A model generated the notes under the pieces. It made no database searches. It was given only the letters and a program-made list of their open reading frames with translations, and had not been told where the DNA came from. DNA of 64,000 nt from Chryseobacterium camelliae (GTDB lineage Bacteria; Bacteroidota; Bacteroidia; Flavobacteriales; Weeksellaceae). The stretch spans positions 2,170,001 to 2,234,000 of the forward strand of contig NZ_CP022986.1 in the NCBI RefSeq assembly GCF_002770595.1, written 5' to 3'. Each line of letters begins with the position of its first letter. Within the stretch, counting starts at the first letter, position 1. Position numbers and translations under genes: made by a program. Shown here piece by piece: positions 8,183-15,566 of the stretch.

Positions 8183-9102
8183 TGAGCTTACATAATAGAA
8201 TTCAATTTTTAAAGACGCAGATAATCGACTTAAACCGATTATTAGAAAAAGTTGGTGATCATCCATTGATGTCTGAAGGGCTAAGAGAAAGAATAGAAAT
8301 GATAGAGGAAGAACTAAAATTGATTCCATTAGAATCATTTGAACCATCTCTCCAATTTCTCTTTAGTGGTGATGCCGTTTTAGGATCACAAGGTATTAAA
8401 TCTACTTTTTTAAGTAAGATAATGCCACCACTCGAAGGTTTGGTAAAGACTCAGTTAGCATATAATAAATATGGAAAAGTTGGAAGACGTGGAAGAGCAA
8501 GGAAAAGTTCTAATGCCGAATTATTCTTAACTGCTTTACCAAAAGGGTCTTTTGGGATTGAACTATCAAGATTAGATTTTGATGAGGAAGACTTGTATGA
8601 TATGGTAGATACTTCTGAAGCTATGAAAGATGTAATAATTTTGATTGCAAATACTACCGAGAGTGACCAATTGTTTGAAAATACAATCGAAACAACTCCA
8701 AAAAGGAATCTCAATAATCTTAAAAGATTTTTACAAGAAGTTTCAAATGAAAGATCTATTCTAAAGATGGATAGTGGAAATTTACATATTGAATTATCAA
8801 AGGAAAAAATCGATAAGGCAGCAAGTAGAGTATCTTTTGCACTTAAAGAAGATAATGAAATTTTTATTACCGGTACTTTTCGTGGTGTACTTTTAGATTC
8901 GAATAGATTCGATATTCTTGATGATGAGGGACAACAAATTTCAGGATCAATAAGTCATGACCTAGATGAAGAACAATTGATTGAATATGATACAAAATTT
9001 TTAAATAAATATTGTACAATTCATTTGCGAGTTTATAAGACGAAATTCAAAACATTTAGCGAAAGAATCGATTATGAATTGTTAGAGATTACGGCGATTT
9101 AA
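8182..9102 (+). CDS. Hypothetical protein co-translated with the nucleotidyltransferase
   Basis: 306 residues, soluble, family not recognised. It has a helical, probably coiled-coil N-terminus (residues 1-50, rich in Leu/Glu/Arg), a central ALPKGSFGIELS / SLQFLFSGDAVLGSQG region, and a beta-rich C-terminus (ITGTFRGVLLDSNRFDILDD) that could be an SH3- or OB-like fold. The one-base overlap with the DUF6932 gene implies the proteins act together, either as a toxin-antitoxin pair or a complex. It ends at a long inverted repeat facing the convergent NYN gene. Confidence 0.7.
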   Translation: MSLHNRIQFLKTQIIDLNRLLEKVGDHPLMSEGLRERIEMIEEELKLIPLESFEPSLQFLFSGDAVLGSQGIKSTFLSKIMPPLEGLVKTQLAYNKYGKVGRRGRARKSSNAELFLTALPKGSFGIELSRLDFDEEDLYDMVDTSEAMKDVIILIANTTESDQLFENTIETTPKRNLNNLKRFLQEVSNERSILKMDSGNLHIELSKEKIDKAASRVSFALKEDNEIFITGTFRGVLLDSNRFDILDDEGQQISGSISHDLDEEQLIEYDTKFLNKYCTIHLRVYKTKFKTFSERIDYELLEITAI

Positions 9103-9145
9103 ATTAGCAGAACCTTTAATTTCTTTTATTCTATATTTAGTTTAG

Positions 9146-9204
9146 GTTAATACTTAATCTGACAGTTATGAATAAATTAAATAACTGTCAGATTAAGTAT
9201 TAAC
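9146..9204. terminator. Perfect 24-bp inverted repeat between convergent genes
   Basis: The arm 9146-9169 (GTTAATACTTAATCTGACAG then TTAT) is exactly complementary to 9181-9204, around an 11-base loop. It lies between the ends of the DUF6932 operon and the NYN gene, so a bidirectional terminator is the simplest reading. There is no G+C-rich core and no strong T-tract outside the stem, which is unusual. Confidence 0.55.
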
Positions 9205-9223
9205 TAATTCAAATAAATAGTTT

Positions 9224-9976
9224 TTATTTTAAAGGTCTATATGCAATTATTTGGACGGTTCCTTTGCCTGGATATTTTTTCATTTCAAAAGTTTTATTCA
9301 TTCTTTCCAGAATCTCAGGTAGCTTAGTTGCATTATAAGTTCTTGGGTCGAAATCAGGTTTTAACCTTTTAATATAAGTTCCTGTTGAGGAAATATTAGC
9401 CCACCCATCATCATCTTTGTACAAATCCCAAGCTGTAGTAAGTAGGTCTTTTAATTCCTCGCTATCATCTACTTTTATTTTCGTTTTATGTGCTTCTTTG
9501 GGAACTACAGCAATTGTTTCCTCTAATTTTTGTATGCCAATATTTTCAACGAAAATAAAATCATCACAAGCATTCCTGAATGAAATTGGTGTTTTCTTTT
9601 CTCCTACACCAATAACAAATATTTCTGATTCACGTAAACGGGATGCTAATTTGGTGAAATCACTATCACTTGAAACAAGAACAAAAGCATCATACTTATT
9701 CGTATATAGTAGATCCATAGTATCAATAATCATTGATGCATCTGTTGAATTTTTTCCTACGGTATAAGCAAATTGCTGCATAGGTTGAATCGCGAGTTCA
9801 TTAAGTATTGTTTTCCAGTTTTTTAGAGTTTCGTGAGACCAATCACCATATGCACGCTTAACAACAATATGTCCGTGAGCTGAAATTTCTGAGATTATAT
9901 CGCTTAATTTTGAATATTGAGCATTATCTGCATCTATCATTATAGCAATTTTTTTTAAGTTGTCTAAATCTTTCAT
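9224..9976 (-). CDS. NYN domain protein with C-terminal OST-HTH/LOTUS-like domain
   Basis: 250 residues. The N-terminal ~150 residues form a PIN-like NYN ribonuclease domain: IAIMIDADN (Asp15, Asp17), GKNSTDASMIIDTMDLLY, and FVLVSSDSDFTKLA carry the conserved acidic cluster. The C-terminus (about 165-250; LLTTAWDLYKDDDGWANIS, then FDPRTYNATKLPEIL) looks like an OST-HTH/LOTUS RNA-binding domain. Related LabA-like/NYN proteins act in RNA turnover; bacterial NYN-LOTUS proteins are frequent in variable regions. It points toward the DUF6932 operon and has its own 5' region. A cellular target is not evident. Confidence 0.85.
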   Translation of the reverse strand: MKDLDNLKKIAIMIDADNAQYSKLSDIISEISAHGHIVVKRAYGDWSHETLKNWKTILNELAIQPMQQFAYTVGKNSTDASMIIDTMDLLYTNKYDAFVLVSSDSDFTKLASRLRESEIFVIGVGEKKTPISFRNACDDFIFVENIGIQKLEETIAVVPKEAHKTKIKVDDSEELKDLLTTAWDLYKDDDGWANISSTGTYIKRLKPDFDPRTYNATKLPEILERMNKTFEMKKYPGKGTVQIIAYRPLK

Positions 9977-10448
9977 TTTGTACTTCTTTCAATTCGTAGT
10001 ATAGTTATTTTTCAGTAGACATCTAAATTACGATTAGATTCTTTATCCACACCTTTGGCGTATATCCATCATCTTTAACATGTCATATTTAAGTATGATA
10101 ATTTTACAATACTACACAAAAAATCACTATTCTGATTAAGTATTTATACCTATTAAGTTGATTTTGACAATTATATTATTTAGAGATTATGTATATAATA
10201 ATCCATACTCATACAATCTCTTGCTGAAAAGCAATAGAAACATTCTAGGAATTACATTGTTTCATATATGTGAAAATATTATAATAAAGATGTAAAGAAG
10301 AGTTTGTTGAATTAGCAATAAATAGTCCTAAAAAATCGATACAGATTTATTAAAAAAAAAATAATTAATTAGATACTTGCAAAAATGTTTTTGCAGGTGT
10401 TGCAGATTAAATATTAATTCACTTTTTCAAATGGAACTATTGATTAAA
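9977..10448. other. AT-rich intergenic region without a recognised gene
   Basis: 470 bases with no supportable reading frame on either strand. The only structure seen is an imperfect hairpin at 10375-10398 (TTGCAAAAATGTTTTTGCAG), which lies past the 3' end of the small reverse-strand gene at 10449 and might help end its transcript. The part next to 9976 should hold the NYN promoter, but no clear consensus is visible. Confidence 0.5.
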
Positions 10449-10835
10449 TTAAGATTTAGCGATAATACTTATATGCTCATTTGAGTAGGTAAGATTGACT
10501 AATGTTAGATTATCCTCAACAAATTTTATTCCTTTATCAGTTAATTTTCCAGATCTAATAGGGGCTTTCAACCACTCAGCTTCTTTTTTAAAAGAATAAT
10601 CTGAAATTAGATAAGAAGGTTTATTTACTATTGCAAAATCCCTCCCAAAGCTATCTTTAATAAAAAAGTGATTATCTTCCATTTTAATATTTCCAGCTAT
10701 ATTCTCCTTGCTAATAATACAAGCTTTAAAAGTTTCAGGTTCATCAATCCATTCTAAGAATATAATGGGATGCTGGTTTTTTTTGGCATTCCAGAAAATA
10801 TCACCCTTTGTAAATTTTAGTTTTTGTATTTGCAT
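10449..10835 (-). CDS. Hypothetical protein, 128 aa
   Basis: Not recognised. Starts MQIQKLKFTKGDIFWNAKKN. The opening Lys-Gly-Asp-Ile-Phe followed by beta-strand-like HPIIFLEWIDE and FKACIIS is faintly like the PemK/MazF barrel start, but the conserved residues of that family cannot be confirmed. The C-terminal part (IRSGKLTDKGIKFVEDNL) looks helical. On the reverse strand a TAAATTTG -7-like box lies at 10866-10873, 31 bases before the start. It stands alone between the NYN and KAP genes in the AT-rich belt. Confidence 0.6.
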   Translation of the reverse strand: MQIQKLKFTKGDIFWNAKKNQHPIIFLEWIDEPETFKACIISKENIAGNIKMEDNHFFIKDSFGRDFAIVNKPSYLISDYSFKKEAEWLKAPIRSGKLTDKGIKFVEDNLTLVNLTYSNEHISIIAKS

Positions 10836-11045
10836 GATTATTTAATTTATAAGTTGAATATAATACAAATTTAGATATCGATCTAATTATAGTTAAAAAA
10901 TCAATAAAGAACCGGATATTACTGTTTACTAATTAATTATATTGCATATATATTCAAACTAATTATACAATGAATAAAATGAAAAAAATAGCTTATATTT
11001 AATTGATTATGATAAAACGGAGAAGTTTACCTAAACAGAGAAGTT

Positions 11046-11197
11046 CCCCCGTCTGCTGGCGCGAGCGTCTCGCTCGTGCCAAAATAAAAGCTAACGCCTT
11101 TGAGCATCTTTCATTGATTTGGATACCTATTATTATATCTAATAAATATAAGCGTGAAATAATGTGCACGAGCGTGACGCTCGCACCAGCGAGGGGG
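11046..11197. mobile_element. Non-autonomous inverted-repeat element, copy C (most complete)
   Basis: 152 bp running from CCCCC to GGGGG. Left terminus TGCTGGCGCGAGCGTCTCGC, right terminus its near complement ending CTCGCACCAGCGAGGGGG. The interior shares CTAACGCCTTTGAGCATCTT and GATTTGGATACCTATTATTA with copies A and B. No coding capacity. It appears to interrupt older coding sequence (see 11198-11452). Confidence 0.75.
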
Positions 11198-11452
11198 ATT
11201 ATTCTGATTATGAAATTCTATCAAAAGAAATTGAAAATCATATTAAAACTCTATAATAAAAACTGACAGGCAATATTTAAATTTAAAAAAAGAAAAAAAA
11301 TTAGTGGCAGAGACCTGCTTATATATAGTGAATGCATTTTTCAACAAATTCAATCTAATGTCATAAAAAGTGCATTTATTGAAGGAACTATAAATGTAGA
11401 ACCTGAGATAAAAAGTTTGTGCTTAATGCTTCAAGGTTTTGCCAATAGGTAA
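11198..11452 (+). pseudogene. Remnant of a decayed coding sequence
   Basis: Directly after element C one frame reads YEILSKEIENHIKTL then stop. From 11267 another frame stays open to 11452, with ISGRDLLIYSECIFQQIQSN followed by an Ile/Glu-rich helix, and has no start codon. The two look like pieces of one helical protein separated by a frameshift in the poly-A tract near 11285-11300. The family is not recognised. This is a judgement from amino-acid texture; it could be non-coding. Confidence 0.3.
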
Positions 11453-11501
11453 AGCATCACAAAGTTTTCTAAGAATTGTTTAATATAGAAAAGATAAAAA
11501 A

Positions 11502-14384
11502 ATGACTAATAATCCTAAGTTACAAGATAGAGCTATACAGTGTTATAATAGAGTAGAAAAAAAAATTGAATTTCTTTTTGAAGGATTTACTAACCTGATT
11601 AAGCTTTGCAGTAACAATGTGATAAATTGGTTTAAATCAAATTCAAAACTATTATTTTTATGGTTTATTCTAATTATTGCGGGATTAATTTTTCAGGATA
11701 AAATAACTAATCTCATTTTTAAATATTCATTTTTAGGGGAAAAAGAAGTTGGCAATATTTGGTTTAATCCTATTTTTTATATTCTAACTATTTTTATAAT
11801 ATTAAGATTCTTCTGGTTGATAATCATCAATTATAGACTGTCAAAATATTTTTATTTTTGGGTTTTAGGTATTGCTGTAGTTTATTTTATTGCGTTTAGA
11901 AATGACTTCCTTTTAATAAATTATAATGATAGCATATTTTATGTTGATATAATTTTACTAACATTTTTCTTAACATTTCTCTTATTTATAAGAAATTTCT
12001 TTGGCGATTTTCAGTTCTATTATAGAACAAAAAATAAGATTAATCAATGGTTAAATGTAACTAAAATTATTTCGGATAACATATTTTTAGAAGATACTCC
12101 AAAAGATGGGAAAGAAAATAATGAACTTGATTCAGTTGCTAATGAATTAATTAGTACTATAAAGGACTTCAAGCCAAATCAAGCATTTATAATTGCAATC
12201 AATGCTAAATGGGGATATGGAAAAACAAGTTTTCTTAAAAGATTAGAATATAAGCTAGGCTATGAAAATAAACAGATAATTCCGCCAATTATTTTTTGGT
12301 TTAATACTTGGCAACATCAAGATGAAAAAACAATAATAAATAATTTTTTTGGACAATTAAAAAAAGAATTATCAGCATTTGATGGAAATGCAGAACTTGT
12401 TATTAATAAATACGTAGGGAAATTATTTACTATATTATATCAAAAGCAAGTAAGATTATTAAAAACATTCACAGATGATTTAATAGGAGACAATGCAAGT
12501 ATTGAAGATTATTATAATAAGATTGAAAATATCTTATCAAAATTAAATCGCCAAATCGTCGTATTTGTAGATGATTTGGATAGGCTTAATAAATCAGAAA
12601 TTCTTGAAACTATTAGAATTTTGAGAAATGTTGCCAATTTCAAAAATATAATTTTTATATGTGGTGTAGATAAGCAATATATTATTCAGAAGGGAGAATT
12701 AGAAAGTAATTATTTAGATAAAATTTTTAACATTGAAATTAGTTTACCTAAAATAAATGAAACAGGTTTGTTCATTTATTTTAAAGATTTAATTAGAAAT
12801 ACTGATTTAGTTAAATTAAATACTTCACCTCAATTACCTCAAAATATAAGTATTAATGAAAGAGTAATAGAAGCATTAGAAACGATCCTCTATTCTGACG
12901 ATGGTAATATTTTAAATACTTCTGAATTCTGGTTTCAAAACGAAATTAACCTGACAGATAAAGCCACAGAAGATTCTCTACCAGTTCAAATACCTTTATT
13001 AACATCAATATTTTTTAATTCTCGCAGAGATGTAAAACGGTTTTTTAATTATTTAGTAGCTAATTTTAGAATTTTAAGAAATGTTGAAAATATTGAATTG
13101 TATGATTATATTCTTTTCCATTTGTTGTTATTTAAATATGATTGGATGAGAATTAATTTTGAAGATAGAAATATAAATTATTGGCTAGATGGGAACGTAG
13201 TGCTAAAGTTTAAGGAGAAATCTTTAGAAAAATTAAATAACTTAAATAATACCACTGATAAAATAGATGAAAATACTATTTATACTATCCTATTAAAATT
13301 GTTCCCAGATAGTAAAGACAATTATCTAGTTAGTGGGAAAGGAATAAGGCAAAAGCGTTATTTTCCAATTTATATAAATAACAATATATTTAATGATTCT
13401 TTTTCATATTCTGACTTGTTAAAAGCCCATAAAGACAATAAACTTAAAAACTTGATAGAAGAAAAAATCAAAAATACTCCAGAGGAAACTTATTTACTGA
13501 ATGATGTCAAAGCATTTATCTTAAAAGAAGAGAATTTACAATCAGAGCAAGAATATATACAAGCAATCAGATTAATAAATACAGATTATTTTCAAGACAT
13601 TTCTGAAATGGAAATGTTAGCTTTCGTAAATTATGGAGAAGATAAGTTTAATGATAAATTTGAAGAAATTGCTAATAAAGAAATATTTATAGATATAAAA
13701 AATAATTTTGGAGAATTATTACTCAAATTAAACTTTCATTATTCTACAGAGCCTAAAGAATATCATATAGCCCATTTAGGTGGAATTGACAATTTTAATG
13801 AGTTTTTTAGAAATAGAATCAAAGAAAATAAAGATAATAAAGATAATAATACTAAAAAAGCAAATGAGTTAAAATTCATTGACCATAATTACACTAAGGA
13901 TAAATTGATAGAACTTATAGGCGAGTATCTTAAAGAAAAAGTTTCGTTAACTGATGTAAATGGCAAGATTGTATGGTGTGTAGAGAAGTATTTTACCTAT
14001 TTTCATTTTAGGTATTATTATAATGAAATTACAGAAAAATTAATTAATTATTTAAAAATAAATTTTAAGACTATTTTTTTAACTGGCGAGCCACAATACC
14101 TTGTTTCTATTATTGATCTTAGGTATTTTGCATCAATTTTTATAGATTCTGATGAGGAAAAAAGAAAAGTAGATAATCAAGTTGAAGAAATAATGAAAAA
14201 AGGAAGTTTCAGTGCTGATGATTTAAAAATCAATGATTTTATAAAAGTTGGATTAAATAATTTTTTAAAGTTTTTTGAATCTATTGATAATATTGATTCA
14301 GAAAGCAATTTTTCAGAAGATGAATTACGAAAATATATTGAATTCACGGATTTATTAAGAAAACGTATCGAGCCTTTCACGTAG
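11502..14384 (+). CDS. KAP-family P-loop NTPase with N-terminal membrane segments
   Basis: 960 residues, very AT-rich. The N-terminus has four hydrophobic helices in pairs (about 50-66, 88-108, 115-132 and 143-163). The NTPase domain follows: Walker A KWGYGKTS (Gly238, Lys241, Thr242), FWFNTWQHQ after it, and Walker B VVFVDDLDRL (Asp357, Asp358, Asp360). The W-x-x-W/QHQ region and membrane insertion upstream of the domain are typical of KAP NTPases (named for Kidins220/ARMS and PifA). PifA mediates F-plasmid exclusion of phage T7, so antiphage roles are suspected for many members. The long C-terminal half (about 500-960) is helical and unrecognised. It is alone in its direction, with no evident partner. 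Confidence 0.85.
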   Translation: MTNNPKLQDRAIQCYNRVEKKIEFLFEGFTNLIKLCSNNVINWFKSNSKLLFLWFILIIAGLIFQDKITNLIFKYSFLGEKEVGNIWFNPIFYILTIFIILRFFWLIIINYRLSKYFYFWVLGIAVVYFIAFRNDFLLINYNDSIFYVDIILLTFFLTFLLFIRNFFGDFQFYYRTKNKINQWLNVTKIISDNIFLEDTPKDGKENNELDSVANELISTIKDFKPNQAFIIAINAKWGYGKTSFLKRLEYKLGYENKQIIPPIIFWFNTWQHQDEKTIINNFFGQLKKELSAFDGNAELVINKYVGKLFTILYQKQVRLLKTFTDDLIGDNASIEDYYNKIENILSKLNRQIVVFVDDLDRLNKSEILETIRILRNVANFKNIIFICGVDKQYIIQKGELESNYLDKIFNIEISLPKINETGLFIYFKDLIRNTDLVKLNTSPQLPQNISINERVIEALETILYSDDGNILNTSEFWFQNEINLTDKATEDSLPVQIPLLTSIFFNSRRDVKRFFNYLVANFRILRNVENIELYDYILFHLLLFKYDWMRINFEDRNINYWLDGNVVLKFKEKSLEKLNNLNNTTDKIDENTIYTILLKLFPDSKDNYLVSGKGIRQKRYFPIYINNNIFNDSFSYSDLLKAHKDNKLKNLIEEKIKNTPEETYLLNDVKAFILKEENLQSEQEYIQAIRLINTDYFQDISEMEMLAFVNYGEDKFNDKFEEIANKEIFIDIKNNFGELLLKLNFHYSTEPKEYHIAHLGGIDNFNEFFRNRIKENKDNKDNNTKKANELKFIDHNYTKDKLIELIGEYLKEKVSLTDVNGKIVWCVEKYFTYFHFRYYYNEITEKLINYLKINFKTIFLTGEPQYLVSIIDLRYFASIFIDSDEEKRKVDNQVEEIMKKGSFSADDLKINDFIKVGLNNFLKFFESIDNIDSESNFSEDELRKYIEFTDLLRKRIEPFT

Positions 14385-14407
14385 CTGTAATAGTCACAAT
14401 CCATTTT

Positions 14408-14839
14408 CTAATTATTCAATTTTCTATAACAATTTTCCCCTTCATAATACCCGAAACAAAGAAAAATATCATTTCCATTTCGCTCAAAGCTGCTTGTATA
14501 TGTCATATCAATATCTTCAACATCTTCAGGAAACATCTTTAAATCTTTATCAAGGTTCAGATAAAAATCATCAAATTTTATTGAATTAGCATTGAGCTTA
14601 TATTTTGATTCATAGTCGAGTAATTTTTTACCTGTTTTGTCATAAATAACTCTTTTATAAGAACCGTTTGTTTCTATTGTAATCGTATCGTATGTGTTTT
14701 TATATGAATCAGGTACATATTTTCCATAAACCTTTTCAGGATCGATCTGGCATGAAAAGTTTAGATACAGCAATATCAGGTAATAAAATAACCTTAAACT
14801 ACGGAGTTGTATTTTTGGCTTTCTGCCTTTTTTTGTCAT
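14408..14839 (-). CDS. Putative lipoprotein
   Basis: 143 residues. A basic start (MTKKGRKPKIQLRSLRLFYY) precedes a hydrophobic stretch LILLYLNFSC, giving a plausible lipobox with Cys near residue 30. The remainder is polar, with repeated Tyr/Asp and strand-like segments (DTITIETNGSYKRVIYD), consistent with a small beta-rich lipoprotein of the type common in Bacteroidota. Function unknown. It converges on the KAP gene with a 23-base gap and shares its low GC. Confidence 0.65.
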   Translation of the reverse strand: MTKKGRKPKIQLRSLRLFYYLILLYLNFSCQIDPEKVYGKYVPDSYKNTYDTITIETNGSYKRVIYDKTGKKLLDYESKYKLNANSIKFDDFYLNLDKDLKMFPEDVEDIDMTYTSSFERNGNDIFLCFGYYEGENCYRKLNN

Positions 14840-15015
14840 TTTTATGGTGTATTTTAGGATCAGATTGGTCAGAACCCTTATTTTAACCTCAGAACCTATT
14901 CTGTAAAGAAGCAGCTCTTAAGATTCAAGATCAGTCATTAAGAAAAATATCAATCACCATCTAATCAAAATAAAAGCTGCCCAAAAAGACAGCCTTCAAT
15001 TATAAAATTTCACTT

Positions 15016-15429
15016 TCAATCTTTAATCACCTTCCTCACCAGCTCCTCAATCACCCTACTCTTCTCCTTCTCCGTTTCCAGCAGCCGCTCATACAGCTTC
15101 TTATTTTCTTCATAAACATCTATCAACTTATCAATAGGATTTATCGAACATTGGTAATTGTTATTGTTTGAGCTGTGTTCATTAAAAGTATTGGAAATGA
15201 TATTGAAAACGGCATCATCCGAAAAATTCTTCAGCGCTTCCAACGGGATTTCCAGGGCTTTGGCGATGGGTTCCAGTTTGTGGTCTTCCAGTTCTTCGGC
15301 ATTTTCCAGCAGGGATACTTTCTGCTGGCTGACGCCCAAAATTTCGGCCAGGGTTTCCTGCTTCATGCCGCGCATTTCCCGGATTCTTGCGATGTTTCTC
15401 CCGATATGTTTCTTTGCTGTAGCTGTCAT
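15016..15429 (-). CDS. XRE-family helix-turn-helix regulator
   Basis: About 137 residues from the ATG at 15429 (MTATAKKHIGRNIARIREMR). The HTH reads MKQETLAEILGVSQQKVSLL with the usual XRE spacing, and the rest of the domain runs to residue ~65. The C-terminus is helical with a coiled-coil appearance (ENKKLYERLLETEKEKSRVI), probably for dimerisation. An in-frame start at 15477 is possible but less likely, since it adds a tail without domain match. It is divergent from the large gene at 15567 and may control it through the shared ~140-base upstream region. Confidence 0.85.
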   Translation of the reverse strand: MTATAKKHIGRNIARIREMRGMKQETLAEILGVSQQKVSLLENAEELEDHKLEPIAKALEIPLEALKNFSDDAVFNIISNTFNEHSSNNNNYQCSINPIDKLIDVYEENKKLYERLLETEKEKSRVIEELVRKVIKD

Positions 15430-15566
15430 AGGTTGAGATTTGAAATCAAAGATATACATTATACGAGATTCTGCCAAGACTATATTTTACATTCTGTTAT
15501 AGTTCGGTACATCAAACCTTGGTTGGCTACGTTGATTTTTCGGCTCAATTTGCAGTAAAAATCAAG

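Noticed and set aside
11003..11266. Forward reading frame of 87 residues
   Set aside because: Most of it is translated from the inverted-repeat element C, so it is not a gene.
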